64,000 nucleotides of DNA from Actinomycetota bacterium (GTDB lineage Bacteria > Actinomycetota > Geothermincolia > Geothermincolales > RBG-13-55-18), in assembly GCA_014360655.1 (NCBI GenBank), contig JACIXC010000011.1:41637-105636 (forward strand), in the 5' to 3' direction. The position numbers and the translations under genes are program-made. Below, piece after piece: positions 17,572-25,953 of this stretch. The notes under the pieces are model-generated. The model saw only the letters and a list, made by a program, of their open reading frames with translations. It ran no database searches and was not told where the DNA came from. Position 1 is the first letter of the stretch; each line of letters starts with the position of its first letter.

Positions 17572-18798
17572 ATGAAGGAAACGGTGATACTGGCCTACTC
17601 GGGAGGATTGGACACCTCGGTGGCCATCAGGTGGCTGCAGGAAAGGTACGGCATGGAGGTGGTGGCCCTGGCCGCCGACCTCGGGCAGCCGGGAGACCTG
17701 GAGGAGGTCAGGCGGAAAGCGCTCGAGATCGGAGCCGTGGACGCCGTGAACCTGGACCTGCGCGGAGCGTTCGCCGAGGATTACGTGCTCCCGGCGCTGA
17801 AGGCCAACGCCCTCTACGAGGGGAAGTACCCCCTGGCGACCTCGCTCGCCCGTCCACTCATAGCGGCGGCGCTTGTGGAGGAAGCGCGAAAACGGGGAGC
17901 CACGGCGGTGGCCCACGGATGCACGGGAAAGGGAAACGACCAGGTGCGCTTCGACCTCACGGTGATGGCGCTGGGGCCGGACCTGCGCATCATCGCCCCC
18001 CTGCGGGAATGGAACATGTCCCGCGAGGAGGAGATCGAGTACGCGCGCGAGCGCGGCATACCCGTTCCTGTGACCATGGAGAGCCCCTACTCCGTGGACG
18101 AGAACTTGTGGGGGCGCAGTTGTGAGGCGGGCATACTCGAGGACCCCACCGTGGAACCCCCCGAGGACGCCTTCGCGTGGACGGTATCCCCCGCGCAGGC
18201 CCCGGATGAGCCGCGCTACGTCGAGATCTCTTTCGCGGGCGGGAGGCCGGTGGCCTTGGACGGGGAGGAGCTGGGGCTGGTGGAGCTCATACAGCGCCTC
18301 AACCGCCTGGGCGGCGAGCACGGGGTGGGCAGGATCGACATGGTCGAGAACCGGCTGGTGGGCATCAAGTCGCGCGAGATATACGAGGCGCCGGCGGCGT
18401 CCATCCTCATCGAGGCCCACCGCGCCCTCGAGGCCCTGACCCTTACCCGGGAGACCATGCATTTCAAGCCGTTGCTGGAGGGGAAGTTCGCGGAGCTGGT
18501 CTATTTCGGGCTCTGGCACGATCCCCTGCGTTCCGCCCTTGCGGCAGCGGTGGAGGCCACCCAGGGAGTGGTCTCGGGCGAGGTGAGGGTGAAGCTCTTC
18601 AAGGGGAGCTGCACGGTGGTGGGGAGGAGCTCGCCCTGCTCGCTGTACGATTATTCCCTTGCCACATACGACCGCGCCGACGCCTTCAGCCACCGCGCGA
18701 GCGAGGGTTTCATCGAATTGTGGGGCCTGCCCCTGAAGGTGTGGGGGAGAAAGCAGGGCGAGGGCGGTAGCGGCGCCGGGGAGGGCGGCCGGGAATGA
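17572..18798 (+). CDS. argG: Argininosuccinate synthase
   Basis: ArgG condenses citrulline and aspartate with ATP. The N-terminal P-loop AYSGGLDTS and the motif HGCTGKGNDQVRFDL are diagnostic. I start at the ATG at 17572 because the protein then begins MKETVILAYSGGLDTS as in homologues. The 38 extra in-frame codons upstream look like leader. At 408 residues it is normal. A 238-bp gap after argR may hold a secondary promoter, but I see no strong boxes. Confidence 0.96.
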   Translation: MKETVILAYSGGLDTSVAIRWLQERYGMEVVALAADLGQPGDLEEVRRKALEIGAVDAVNLDLRGAFAEDYVLPALKANALYEGKYPLATSLARPLIAAALVEEARKRGATAVAHGCTGKGNDQVRFDLTVMALGPDLRIIAPLREWNMSREEEIEYARERGIPVPVTMESPYSVDENLWGRSCEAGILEDPTVEPPEDAFAWTVSPAQAPDEPRYVEISFAGGRPVALDGEELGLVELIQRLNRLGGEHGVGRIDMVENRLVGIKSREIYEAPAASILIEAHRALEALTLTRETMHFKPLLEGKFAELVYFGLWHDPLRSALAAAVEATQGVVSGEVRVKLFKGSCTVVGRSSPCSLYDYSLATYDRADAFSHRASEGFIELWGLPLKVWGRKQGEGGSGAGEGGRE

Positions 18799-18896
18799 GC
18801 GTGCGTGCCGCTTTGCGGCGAATGGAGGGAAGAGCGGGGCTTACGGAGGCGGTTCCCGCGTGCCGCTCGAGTCTGTCGGGCAAGGAGTGAGAGCCG

Positions 18897-20282
18897 ATGA
18901 AACTCTGGGGAGGAAGGTTCGAGAAGGAGACCGAGGGAATGGTGCACGAGTTCACCTCCTCGCTTTCTTTCGACCGTAGGCTCGCGCCCTACGACCTGAG
19001 GGTCAGCGAGGCGCACGCCCTGGCCCTGCGGGAATGCGGCGTGCTCTCTCGCGAGGAGTGCGAGGTCGTGGTTGACGCCCTGCGGCGCATGAGGAAGGAG
19101 CTGGAGGAGGGCACCTTCCCCTTCCGGGATGACGAGGACGTGCACACCGCGGTGGAGAGGGTACTGGTGGAGAGGCTGGGCGAGACGGGGGCCAAGCTGC
19201 GTACCGGGCGGAGTCGCAATGACCAGGTGGCGGCGGACCTGCGCCTCTACCTCATGGACGAGAGCGACGCGCTCTGCCGGCGGCTCGTGGACCTCATGTC
19301 GTGTCTCCTGGACAAGGCGGAGGAGAACCTCGGCGCGGTCATGCCCGGATACACGCACCTGCAACCGGCGCAGCCTGTGCTGCTCTCCCATCACCTGCTG
19401 GCCTACTGCGAGATGTTCGGGAGGGACCTTGAAAGGCTGGAGCAGTCCCGCTCGCGCATGGACCGCTGCCCGCTGGGAAGCGGGGCCCTTGCCGGGGTGA
19501 CCTTCGCCATCGACCGCGCGTTGCTGGCCGAGGAAGCGGGTTTCTGCGACGTGACCGCCAATTCCATGGACGCCGTGAGCGACCGCGATTTCGTCGCCGA
19601 TTTCCTCTACGCGGGCGCTCTCATCGCCGTGCACCTCAGCCGGCTTGCCGAGGAGATGGTGCTCTGGGCCAACCCGCGCTTCGCCTTCCTCGTCCTGGAC
19701 GAGGCCTATGCCACGGGCTCCTCCCTCATGCCCCAGAAGGCGAACCCGGACGTGGCGGAACTGGTGCGTGGGAAGGCGGGGAGGATGGTCGCACACCTCG
19801 TCTCCCTCCTCGTCATGCTCAAGGGGCAGCCCCTTGCCTACAACCGCGACCTGCAGGAGGACAAGGAAGCGGTCTTCGACGCCGCCGACCAGCTGCGCTC
19901 CATGCTGGAGGTCATGACAGGCGCCATGCGCACGGCCGCCTTCGACAGGGAGAGGATGGCGGAGGCGGCGCGCGAGGGGTACCTGAACGCCACGGACCTC
20001 GCGGATTACCTCGTGGGCAAGGGTATCCCCTTCCTGCGCGCCCACGAGATCGCCGGCAGGGCTGTGAGGGTCTGCCTGCGGAAGGGCGTGAGCCTGGAGG
20101 AGCTTCCCCTGGAGGATTACCAGGAACTGGAAGATAGCATCGGGGAGGACGTGTACCGGCGTCTTGCCCTCGAAGCGTGCGTGAGCGCCAGGGACGTTCC
20201 CGGCGGCACCGCGCCGCCGCGCGTTGAGGAGGCCCTGGCGGAGGCCCGCCGTCGTCTTGAGAAGAGGCGGCACCGCCGCTGA
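18897..20282 (+). CDS. argH: Argininosuccinate lyase
   Basis: ArgH cleaves argininosuccinate to arginine and fumarate, the last step of the pathway. The fumarase/aspartase signature GSSLMPQKANPD is present, together with TGRSRNDQVAADLRLY, the H-containing PGYTHLQPAQPV and an N-terminal MKLWGGRF. At 461 residues it is full length. GGAGTGAGAG precedes the ATG. It closes the arg operon; the ~580-bp gap that follows carries no gene. Confidence 0.96.
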   Translation: MKLWGGRFEKETEGMVHEFTSSLSFDRRLAPYDLRVSEAHALALRECGVLSREECEVVVDALRRMRKELEEGTFPFRDDEDVHTAVERVLVERLGETGAKLRTGRSRNDQVAADLRLYLMDESDALCRRLVDLMSCLLDKAEENLGAVMPGYTHLQPAQPVLLSHHLLAYCEMFGRDLERLEQSRSRMDRCPLGSGALAGVTFAIDRALLAEEAGFCDVTANSMDAVSDRDFVADFLYAGALIAVHLSRLAEEMVLWANPRFAFLVLDEAYATGSSLMPQKANPDVAELVRGKAGRMVAHLVSLLVMLKGQPLAYNRDLQEDKEAVFDAADQLRSMLEVMTGAMRTAAFDRERMAEAAREGYLNATDLADYLVGKGIPFLRAHEIAGRAVRVCLRKGVSLEELPLEDYQELEDSIGEDVYRRLALEACVSARDVPGGTAPPRVEEALAEARRRLEKRRHRR

Positions 20283-20338
20283 GCGTCCCTTGCGGCCGAT
20301 GCCGGCCGTTTGCGCATTTATCCTGCTTCCGGCCCCTT

Positions 20339-20610
20339 CTTCCGGCGGCCGGGCCGCCGGGTAACGGTCTCGCTCGACACCGCGTGCCTTTCTCATAAAT
20401 CCGAGACCTTGGGAAAGGCGTCCTCGCTGCGACCGACCCGGTCGTTCCCGGCCTTTGTTGGGTACGTGTCCGTCCTTCTTCCAGCCCGGGGCCTCGGGGT
20501 AACGTTTCCCTCGACAACGCGTTCCATCCACGTGCTTCCGGGCTCCCGGCAAAGGCCTCCTCGCTATGGCCGACCCCTTTGCTCCCCGGGACGGGTGGGT
20601 CGCGGAAAAG
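20339..20610. repeat. Degenerate two-unit copy of a ~138-bp tandem repeat
   Basis: Two diverged units start at cttccggcgg (20339) and cttccagccc (20478), 139 bp apart. They share ggtaacggtctcgctcg, gggaaaggcgtcctcgctgcg and cgaccc blocks with the well-preserved array at 40791-41100. They occupy most of the 582-bp gap between argH and polX, where I see no gene. Both loci sit just downstream of a transcription unit. Confidence 0.7.
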
Positions 20611-20864
20611 CGGGGCAGGCAGTTGCCTTCCGCCCACACACGGTCCCGGCGTGCGGGTCAGTTTATCGGGGTCTTGCGGAGGAGACTGGCGGGAGGGATG
20701 CGCGGAAAGTCCATCGGAAGGCATATTTCATGGCAGGTAAACGGTATATACTAATTGGGGCGGCGGAGCGATGGTGGATAAGGCCGGGTCGGCAGGAAGG
20801 GCCTGAGCATGTGCTGGTAAAGATTGGGATATCGGGCGGGGGAAAGACGTAGCGCTTGACGGAC

Positions 20865-22601
20865 ATGGGAAAAGTCGACGAGCTGGTGAAGGCCTTCGAG
20901 GAGATGGCGGAGCTCTCCGATATCAAGGGGGAGGTCCGCTTCAAGGTGAACGCGTACCACCGCGCCGCGGAGGTGGTGCGCGAGCACGGGGAGGAGCTCC
21001 TGCAGCTCGACGACGTGAAGGAGCTGCGCAGGTACAAGGGCATAGGCGAAGGGATCGCCAAGAAGATCCTCGAGTTCAAGCGCACGGGGACCATCTCGAA
21101 GCTGGAGGAGCTCAAGGAGGAGATACCCGTTGAGCTCATCTCCCTCCTCCAGGTGCCCAACCTGGGACCCAAGCGCGCTAAGCTGGTCTACGACGAGCTG
21201 GGGGTGCGCACCATCGAGGAGCTGGAGGAGGCGGCGGAAGCCCACCGGCTGGCCGAGTTGTACGGCATGGGGCCCAAGGCCGAGCAGAATATCCTCGAGG
21301 GCATACGACACCTGCGCACCACCACCGGCCGCCTCCCGCTCCACCAGGCCCATCGCATACAGGAGGAGATCATCTCGCAGCTGCGGGAACGCATTTCCGG
21401 GATCGCCCTGAGCGCGGCGGGAAGCCTGCGGCGCATGAAGGAGACCATCGGGGACATCGACATCCTGGCCGGTGCGCGGGATACCGCGCCGGTCATGGAG
21501 GCCTTCTGCACCCTTCCCGGGGTGGAGAGGGTCCTCCTGCGGGGGGATACCAAGAGCTCCGTGCAGACGTCGGACGGCCTCCAGGTCGACCTGCGCGTGG
21601 TGCTCCCGGAGGAATACGGGGCGGCCCTGCAGTACTTCACCGGCTCCAAGGAGCACAACGTGAAGGTGCGGGAGATCGCCAAGAAGGCGGGCAAGAAGAT
21701 AAACGAGTACGGGGTCTTCCGCGTCAAGGACGGGCGCAGGCTGGCAGGGAAGACGGAAGAGGAGGTCTACCGGGCGCTGGGCATGGCCTGCCCGCCCCCC
21801 GAGCTGCGCGAGAACAGGGGAGAGGTGGAAGCGGCGCTGCAGGGCACGCTGCCTGACCTGGTGGAGCTCACGGACATCAGGGGCGACCTCCACGCGCACA
21901 GCGAGGCCAGCGACGGCATCGCGAGCCTCGAGGAGATGCGCGCTGCGGCGGAGGCCCTCGGCTACCGCTACCTGGCCATAACCGATCACGCGCGAAACCT
22001 GAGGGTGGCCAACGGGCTGGAGAGGGAGAGGCTGCTGCGACAGGTCGAGGAGATAAGGGAATTGAACGCAAGGGGCGATTCGCCGGTCACCCTCCTCTCC
22101 GGCAGCGAGCTGAACATCGGCAACGAGGGCGAGCTCGATTACGACGATGAGGTCCTTTCGCGGCTGGACGTGGTGATCGCATCGGTGCACGGCGGTTTCC
22201 GGCAGTCGCGGGAGCAGGTCACGCGGCGCATCCTCGCGGCGGTGCGCAACCCGCACGTGAAGATCATCGCCCACCCCACGGGAAGGCTTATCGGGCAGCG
22301 AGCCCCCTACGAGGTGGACCTGGCGGCGGTGATGCGGGAGGCGGCGGAGACGGGGACCGCGCTCGAGCTCAACGCCTTCCCGGACCGCCTGGACCTGTGC
22401 GACGAGAACCTCATGGAGGCGAGGAGGCTCGGGGTCATGATCGCCCTGGGCACGGACGCCCACCGCCGCGAGCACCTGGGCTTCATGCTCTACGGAGTGG
22501 CCACGGCCCGAAGGGGTTGGCTGGGCAGGGAACACCTGCTCAACACCATGGATACGCAGGAGCTCCTGGCCTGGCTGTGGCGGGGGAGGGAGCGCTCTTG
22601 A
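20865..22601 (+). CDS. polX: Family X DNA polymerase with PHP domain
   Basis: Bacterial PolX fills short gaps in base-excision repair, and its PHP domain usually supplies Mn-dependent 3'-5' exonuclease. The order is an N-terminal helical domain with helix-hairpin-helix (RYKGIGEGIAKKI), a second HhH (VPNLGPKRAKLVYDELG), then the nucleotidyltransferase motif SAAGSLRRMKETIGDIDIL near residues 185-200. A C-terminal PHP domain has DLHAHSEASDG, YLAITDHA, a Glu/Asp-rich GSELNI and IAHPTGR. At 578 residues the length fits bacterial PolX. I prefer the ATG at 20865; a TTG at 20856 is possible. Confidence 0.94.
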   Translation: MGKVDELVKAFEEMAELSDIKGEVRFKVNAYHRAAEVVREHGEELLQLDDVKELRRYKGIGEGIAKKILEFKRTGTISKLEELKEEIPVELISLLQVPNLGPKRAKLVYDELGVRTIEELEEAAEAHRLAELYGMGPKAEQNILEGIRHLRTTTGRLPLHQAHRIQEEIISQLRERISGIALSAAGSLRRMKETIGDIDILAGARDTAPVMEAFCTLPGVERVLLRGDTKSSVQTSDGLQVDLRVVLPEEYGAALQYFTGSKEHNVKVREIAKKAGKKINEYGVFRVKDGRRLAGKTEEEVYRALGMACPPPELRENRGEVEAALQGTLPDLVELTDIRGDLHAHSEASDGIASLEEMRAAAEALGYRYLAITDHARNLRVANGLERERLLRQVEEIRELNARGDSPVTLLSGSELNIGNEGELDYDDEVLSRLDVVIASVHGGFRQSREQVTRRILAAVRNPHVKIIAHPTGRLIGQRAPYEVDLAAVMREAAETGTALELNAFPDRLDLCDENLMEARRLGVMIALGTDAHRREHLGFMLYGVATARRGWLGREHLLNTMDTQELLAWLWRGRERS

Positions 22602-22681
22602 GCCCCGGGCCGGCGTCGATTTGATATGTGCTTGAGCTGAATGCTTGTCCGGGTGATGGGTAGCGCGAGAAGGGATGCGCC

Positions 22682-23002
22682 ATGTTTCTAACCAAAATGG
22701 ATCACGTGCCGGGTTACCGGGCGGAACGGGTCCTCGGGTTGTGCATGGGGCAGACCATAAGGGCCAAGCACGTGGGGAAGGACATCGCCGCCGGACTGAA
22801 ACAGATAGTGGGCGGGGAGTTGAGGGGATACACGGAGATGATGCAGGAGGCGCGGGACGAGGCGATACAGCGCATGGTCCAGCAGGCTACCGCCATGGGA
22901 GCCAATACCATCCTCAACGTGCGCTTCATGACCACCAGCGTGATGCAGGCGGCAGCCGAAGTCACGGCCTACGATACCGCAGCCGTGCTGCTTGCCGAGT
23001 AG
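22682..23002 (+). CDS. YbjQ/UPF0145 family protein
   Basis: This 106-residue protein matches the YbjQ family (once called putative heavy-metal-binding), which forms pentamers with unknown role. The conserved order is V-PGY, VLGLCMGQTIRAKHVGKDI, GGELRGYTEMMQEARDEAIQRM and the family hallmark ATAMGANTILNVRF. No transmembrane segment is visible. It lies 80 bp after polX on the same strand. Confidence 0.88.
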   Translation: MFLTKMDHVPGYRAERVLGLCMGQTIRAKHVGKDIAAGLKQIVGGELRGYTEMMQEARDEAIQRMVQQATAMGANTILNVRFMTTSVMQAAAEVTAYDTAAVLLAE

Positions 23003-23080
23003 TGATATCCTGAGGGGGGACGAAGTACTGTTCGGGCGCATGGGACGAGGACGGACCGGCTTTCTGGAGAGGGGGTCGAC

Positions 23081-23476
23081 ATGGAGATCAGGAAGAACGA
23101 GATCATTCCCTTGGGATACGGAAAGTACTACCGCTCGGACAAGATCGTGGGCCTGGAGCCCATAGGCGAGGACCGCGGCCCGGCGAGACGCACCTACGTG
23201 TACGTGGAAGGCCGCAGCGAGCCGGTGATCGCTTCCCGCGCGGAGGGGACCATACTCCGTGACCTGGTCATGTCGCGGGAGGAGGCGGAGGCCTCGGTGG
23301 CCCTCGACCTGCTGGAGAGGATCCTGCACGAGATGGAGAAGGTGGGCCCCATCCTGCGCCGCAGCATAAGGGAGGAGACCGGCTTGGACCTGGATGACAT
23401 CGCCTCGCGCATCCGCCGCGTGCTCGCCCGCGAGGATGAGGGGGAGGAGCTCGACCAGGGGGCGCTGTTCACGTGA
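23081..23476 (+). CDS. RemA/DUF370-like protein with C-terminal helical extension
   Basis: The first ~65 residues (IPLGYGKYYRSDKIVGLEPI, RRTYVYVEGR, PVIASRAEGTIL) follow the DUF370/RemA layout: a short N-terminal glycine strand, SDKIVG, then an R-rich strand ending in V-I-S. RemA proteins are DNA-binding regulators of matrix genes. The second half is charged and helical (SREEAEASVALDLLERILHEMEKVG) and is not in classic RemA. A biofilm-type module lies 6 kb downstream, which makes the link tempting but unproven. Assignment is moderate. Confidence 0.55.
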   Translation: MEIRKNEIIPLGYGKYYRSDKIVGLEPIGEDRGPARRTYVYVEGRSEPVIASRAEGTILRDLVMSREEAEASVALDLLERILHEMEKVGPILRRSIREETGLDLDDIASRIRRVLAREDEGEELDQGALFT

Positions 23477-23634
23477 GGTGAGCGGCGGGGACGTCCCGCC
23501 GCGACCCGGGAGCCGCTGCGGGGGGCGGCCGCCTATTTCATGGCGGGAAGGCAAACGGGTGGACCGGAAAAACCAGGCAGGGAAGCGGCTGGGGCGGCAA
23601 GGGCCGCAAGAGGATTCGCGTAAGGAGGTTGACG

Positions 23635-24609
23635 TTGAAACTGGGTGAGATTCAGAAGCTGGCCGTGAAGATGGGCATGGAGAAGGATCCCCGCGGCAAG
23701 GAGGAGATAAAGCGCATCCTCGCCGCCAACAGGGAGAAATACGAGAAGTTGTCGGAGAAGGAGAAGCGATATTTCGACCTCGAGAGCCTGGAAAACCCCT
23801 TCGCCGACTCCCGCATACTGGTGGGGGACGAGGACGTGGAGGTGAAGGCGGCCCTGGTGGGCATCGACATGGAGGTCCCCGAGGTGCTCCTCGCCGACCG
23901 CCTGCGCGAGAAGGGGGAGCGGGTGGACCTCATCATCAGCCATCATCCCGAGGGCAAGGGACTGGTGAACCTGGACAAGGTGATGGCCCTGCAGGCGGAC
24001 GAATGGTATCGCCACGGGGTGCCCATAAACGTGGGCGAGGCCCTCATCGGAAAGAGGATGCAGGAGATATACCGCGCCTTCCTCCCCCGCAACCACGAGC
24101 GCGCCCTCGACGCGGCGCGCCTCCTGGGCATACCCTTCATGAGCATGCACACCGTTGCCGACAACCAGGTGTACGCCTACCTCAACGATTACTTTGCGCG
24201 CAAGAAGCCGCGCACGGTGGGGGATGTCGTGGACCTGCTCCTCGAGATACCGGAATACCAGGCGGCGGCGCGCCTCCAGGCGGGCCCGACGGTGATCGTG
24301 GGCAAGAGGGAAAACCGCGCGGGGAAGATCATGGTGGACATGACCGGCGGCACGGAGGGGCCCCAGGAGGTGCTGGAAAAGCTTGCCACGGCGGGCGTGG
24401 GCACGGTGGTGGCCATGCACTACTCCGAGAAACACCGCGAGGAGGCCGAGAAGCAGAAGCTCAACGTCATCATCGCGGGACACGTGGTCTCGGATTCCCT
24501 GGGCATGAACCTCATCCTCGACCGCCTGGAGGAGAGGGGGGTGCACATCATCCCCGTTTCCGGCCTGGTGAGGGTGTCTCGCGCGCGCAAGAAGCAGGGT
24601 CGCGGATGA
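23635..24609 (+). CDS. NIF3-like protein (DUF34)
   Basis: This 324-residue protein shows the NIF3/YqfO features. LIISHHPEGKG is a metal-binding His pair, FMSMHTVADNQVY supplies another His, and VVAMHYSEKHREEA, then VIIAGHVVSDSLGMN lie near the C-terminus. The family binds two metals; some members are annotated as GTP cyclohydrolase type 2, but the true role is unsettled. The TTG at 23635 is chosen because AAGGAGG ends 6 bp upstream; the TTG at 23629 is too close. The N-terminal ~55 residues are charged and helical. Confidence 0.8.
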   Translation: MKLGEIQKLAVKMGMEKDPRGKEEIKRILAANREKYEKLSEKEKRYFDLESLENPFADSRILVGDEDVEVKAALVGIDMEVPEVLLADRLREKGERVDLIISHHPEGKGLVNLDKVMALQADEWYRHGVPINVGEALIGKRMQEIYRAFLPRNHERALDAARLLGIPFMSMHTVADNQVYAYLNDYFARKKPRTVGDVVDLLLEIPEYQAAARLQAGPTVIVGKRENRAGKIMVDMTGGTEGPQEVLEKLATAGVGTVVAMHYSEKHREEAEKQKLNVIIAGHVVSDSLGMNLILDRLEERGVHIIPVSGLVRVSRARKKQGRG

Positions 24610-24728
24610 ATCCCGTAGAGGCGGCGCCTAAACTGCTTGAAAATATCGACGCCAACGATTATGCATGGATGTAGAATGAAGGAAAGGGCGCCCCGGGGAG
24701 GGCGGGTCTTGACTGGAGGCGCAGGCAA

Positions 24729-25856
24729 GTGAGCGAAGGATACAGGCTGCTGGAGCAGGGAGAGAGGCTGCTGGCGGAGAACAGGGTCGAGGAGGCCATC
24801 GAGCGTTTCCGCCGCTACCTCGATTACTATCCGGACGACGTGGAGGGTCAGTACCACCTGGGCATCGCCCTGTACGAGAAGGGCGAACTGGACGAGGCGG
24901 CCCTGCGCTTCCAGAGGGTCCACGAGCTGGACCCCGAGGACCCCCGCGCTTACGACGGCCTGGCGCTGGTGACCATGGAGAGGGGCGATTTCTTCTGGGC
25001 GGCCCACTATTACCGGGAGGCTCTGAAGCGCGACCCCGACAACCCCGATCTCCTGAACGAGCTGGGCATCGCCTACCACGAGCTGGGCGAGGACGACAAG
25101 GCGATGCAGGCTTACGAGCGCGCCATCGAGCTGGACCCCAACTTCGGCTATCCCTACTATAACCGGGCCCGCCTGCTGGCGGAGAAGGGGGAATACGCGG
25201 AGGCCATAGAGGACCTGGAGGTGGCCATCAGCCTTTACAAGGGGGAGAAGGACAAGCTCACCGACGTGCTCTTCGAGCTGGCGGGCATCTACGAGGAGAT
25301 GCTCGACGACGAGAAGGCGGTGGAGGTCTACGGCGAGATCCTCATGCTGGACCTGGAGAACGTGGAGGCGCTGTCCAGCCTGGGCTCCATCCACCTGGAC
25401 CGGGGGGATTACGAGAAGGCTGCCGCCTATTTCGACCAGGTCATCAAGCTGGACCCGGAGAACGACAACGCATACCTTGAAAAGGGCTATGCCCTCGGTT
25501 GCATGGGCAAGCTTGACAAGGAGCTGGAATACCTCGACAGGTGCCTGTCGATAAACCCCGGCAACAAGTACGCCCTGAGCAATAAGGGCGCCGCCCTCAT
25601 GGAGCAGGGGAGGCTGGAGGAGGCCGAGGAGCTCTTCCGCCGGGCCATCGATGTCGACCCCCAGTATTCCTGGCCCTATTACAACCTCGCCTGCCTTCTC
25701 GCCCTGCGGGGCGACAGGGACGCATCGCTGCGCTACCTCAAGCGCGCGCTTGAGCTCGACCCCTCCCTCAAGGCGGACGCTGCAAGGGATGCCTGCCTGG
25801 ACAAGGTGAGGCGCACCGACGCCTTCCGGAGGCTGCTGGAGGACAAGAACACCTGA
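24729..25856 (+). CDS. TPR repeat protein
   Basis: The 375 residues are almost entirely tetratricopeptide repeats, about ten 34-residue units with the usual W/L-G-Y-A-F-A-P pattern (for example YDGLALVTMERGDFFWAAHYYREALKRDPDNP). No signal peptide or membrane segment is visible, so it is likely a cytoplasmic scaffold. The GTG start has GGAGG 9 bp upstream. It is convergent with the penicillin-binding protein gene. Confidence 0.85.
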   Translation: MSEGYRLLEQGERLLAENRVEEAIERFRRYLDYYPDDVEGQYHLGIALYEKGELDEAALRFQRVHELDPEDPRAYDGLALVTMERGDFFWAAHYYREALKRDPDNPDLLNELGIAYHELGEDDKAMQAYERAIELDPNFGYPYYNRARLLAEKGEYAEAIEDLEVAISLYKGEKDKLTDVLFELAGIYEEMLDDEKAVEVYGEILMLDLENVEALSSLGSIHLDRGDYEKAAAYFDQVIKLDPENDNAYLEKGYALGCMGKLDKELEYLDRCLSINPGNKYALSNKGAALMEQGRLEEAEELFRRAIDVDPQYSWPYYNLACLLALRGDRDASLRYLKRALELDPSLKADAARDACLDKVRRTDAFRRLLEDKNT

Positions 25857-25953
25857 GCGGGGTGGCACGTGGCCGGGCTCACTGCCCGGATCCCACCGCA
25901 ACGGGAGCGGCGGTGACGGGCTTTCAGCGCGGGTCGTCGACGCGTCGGGGCGG

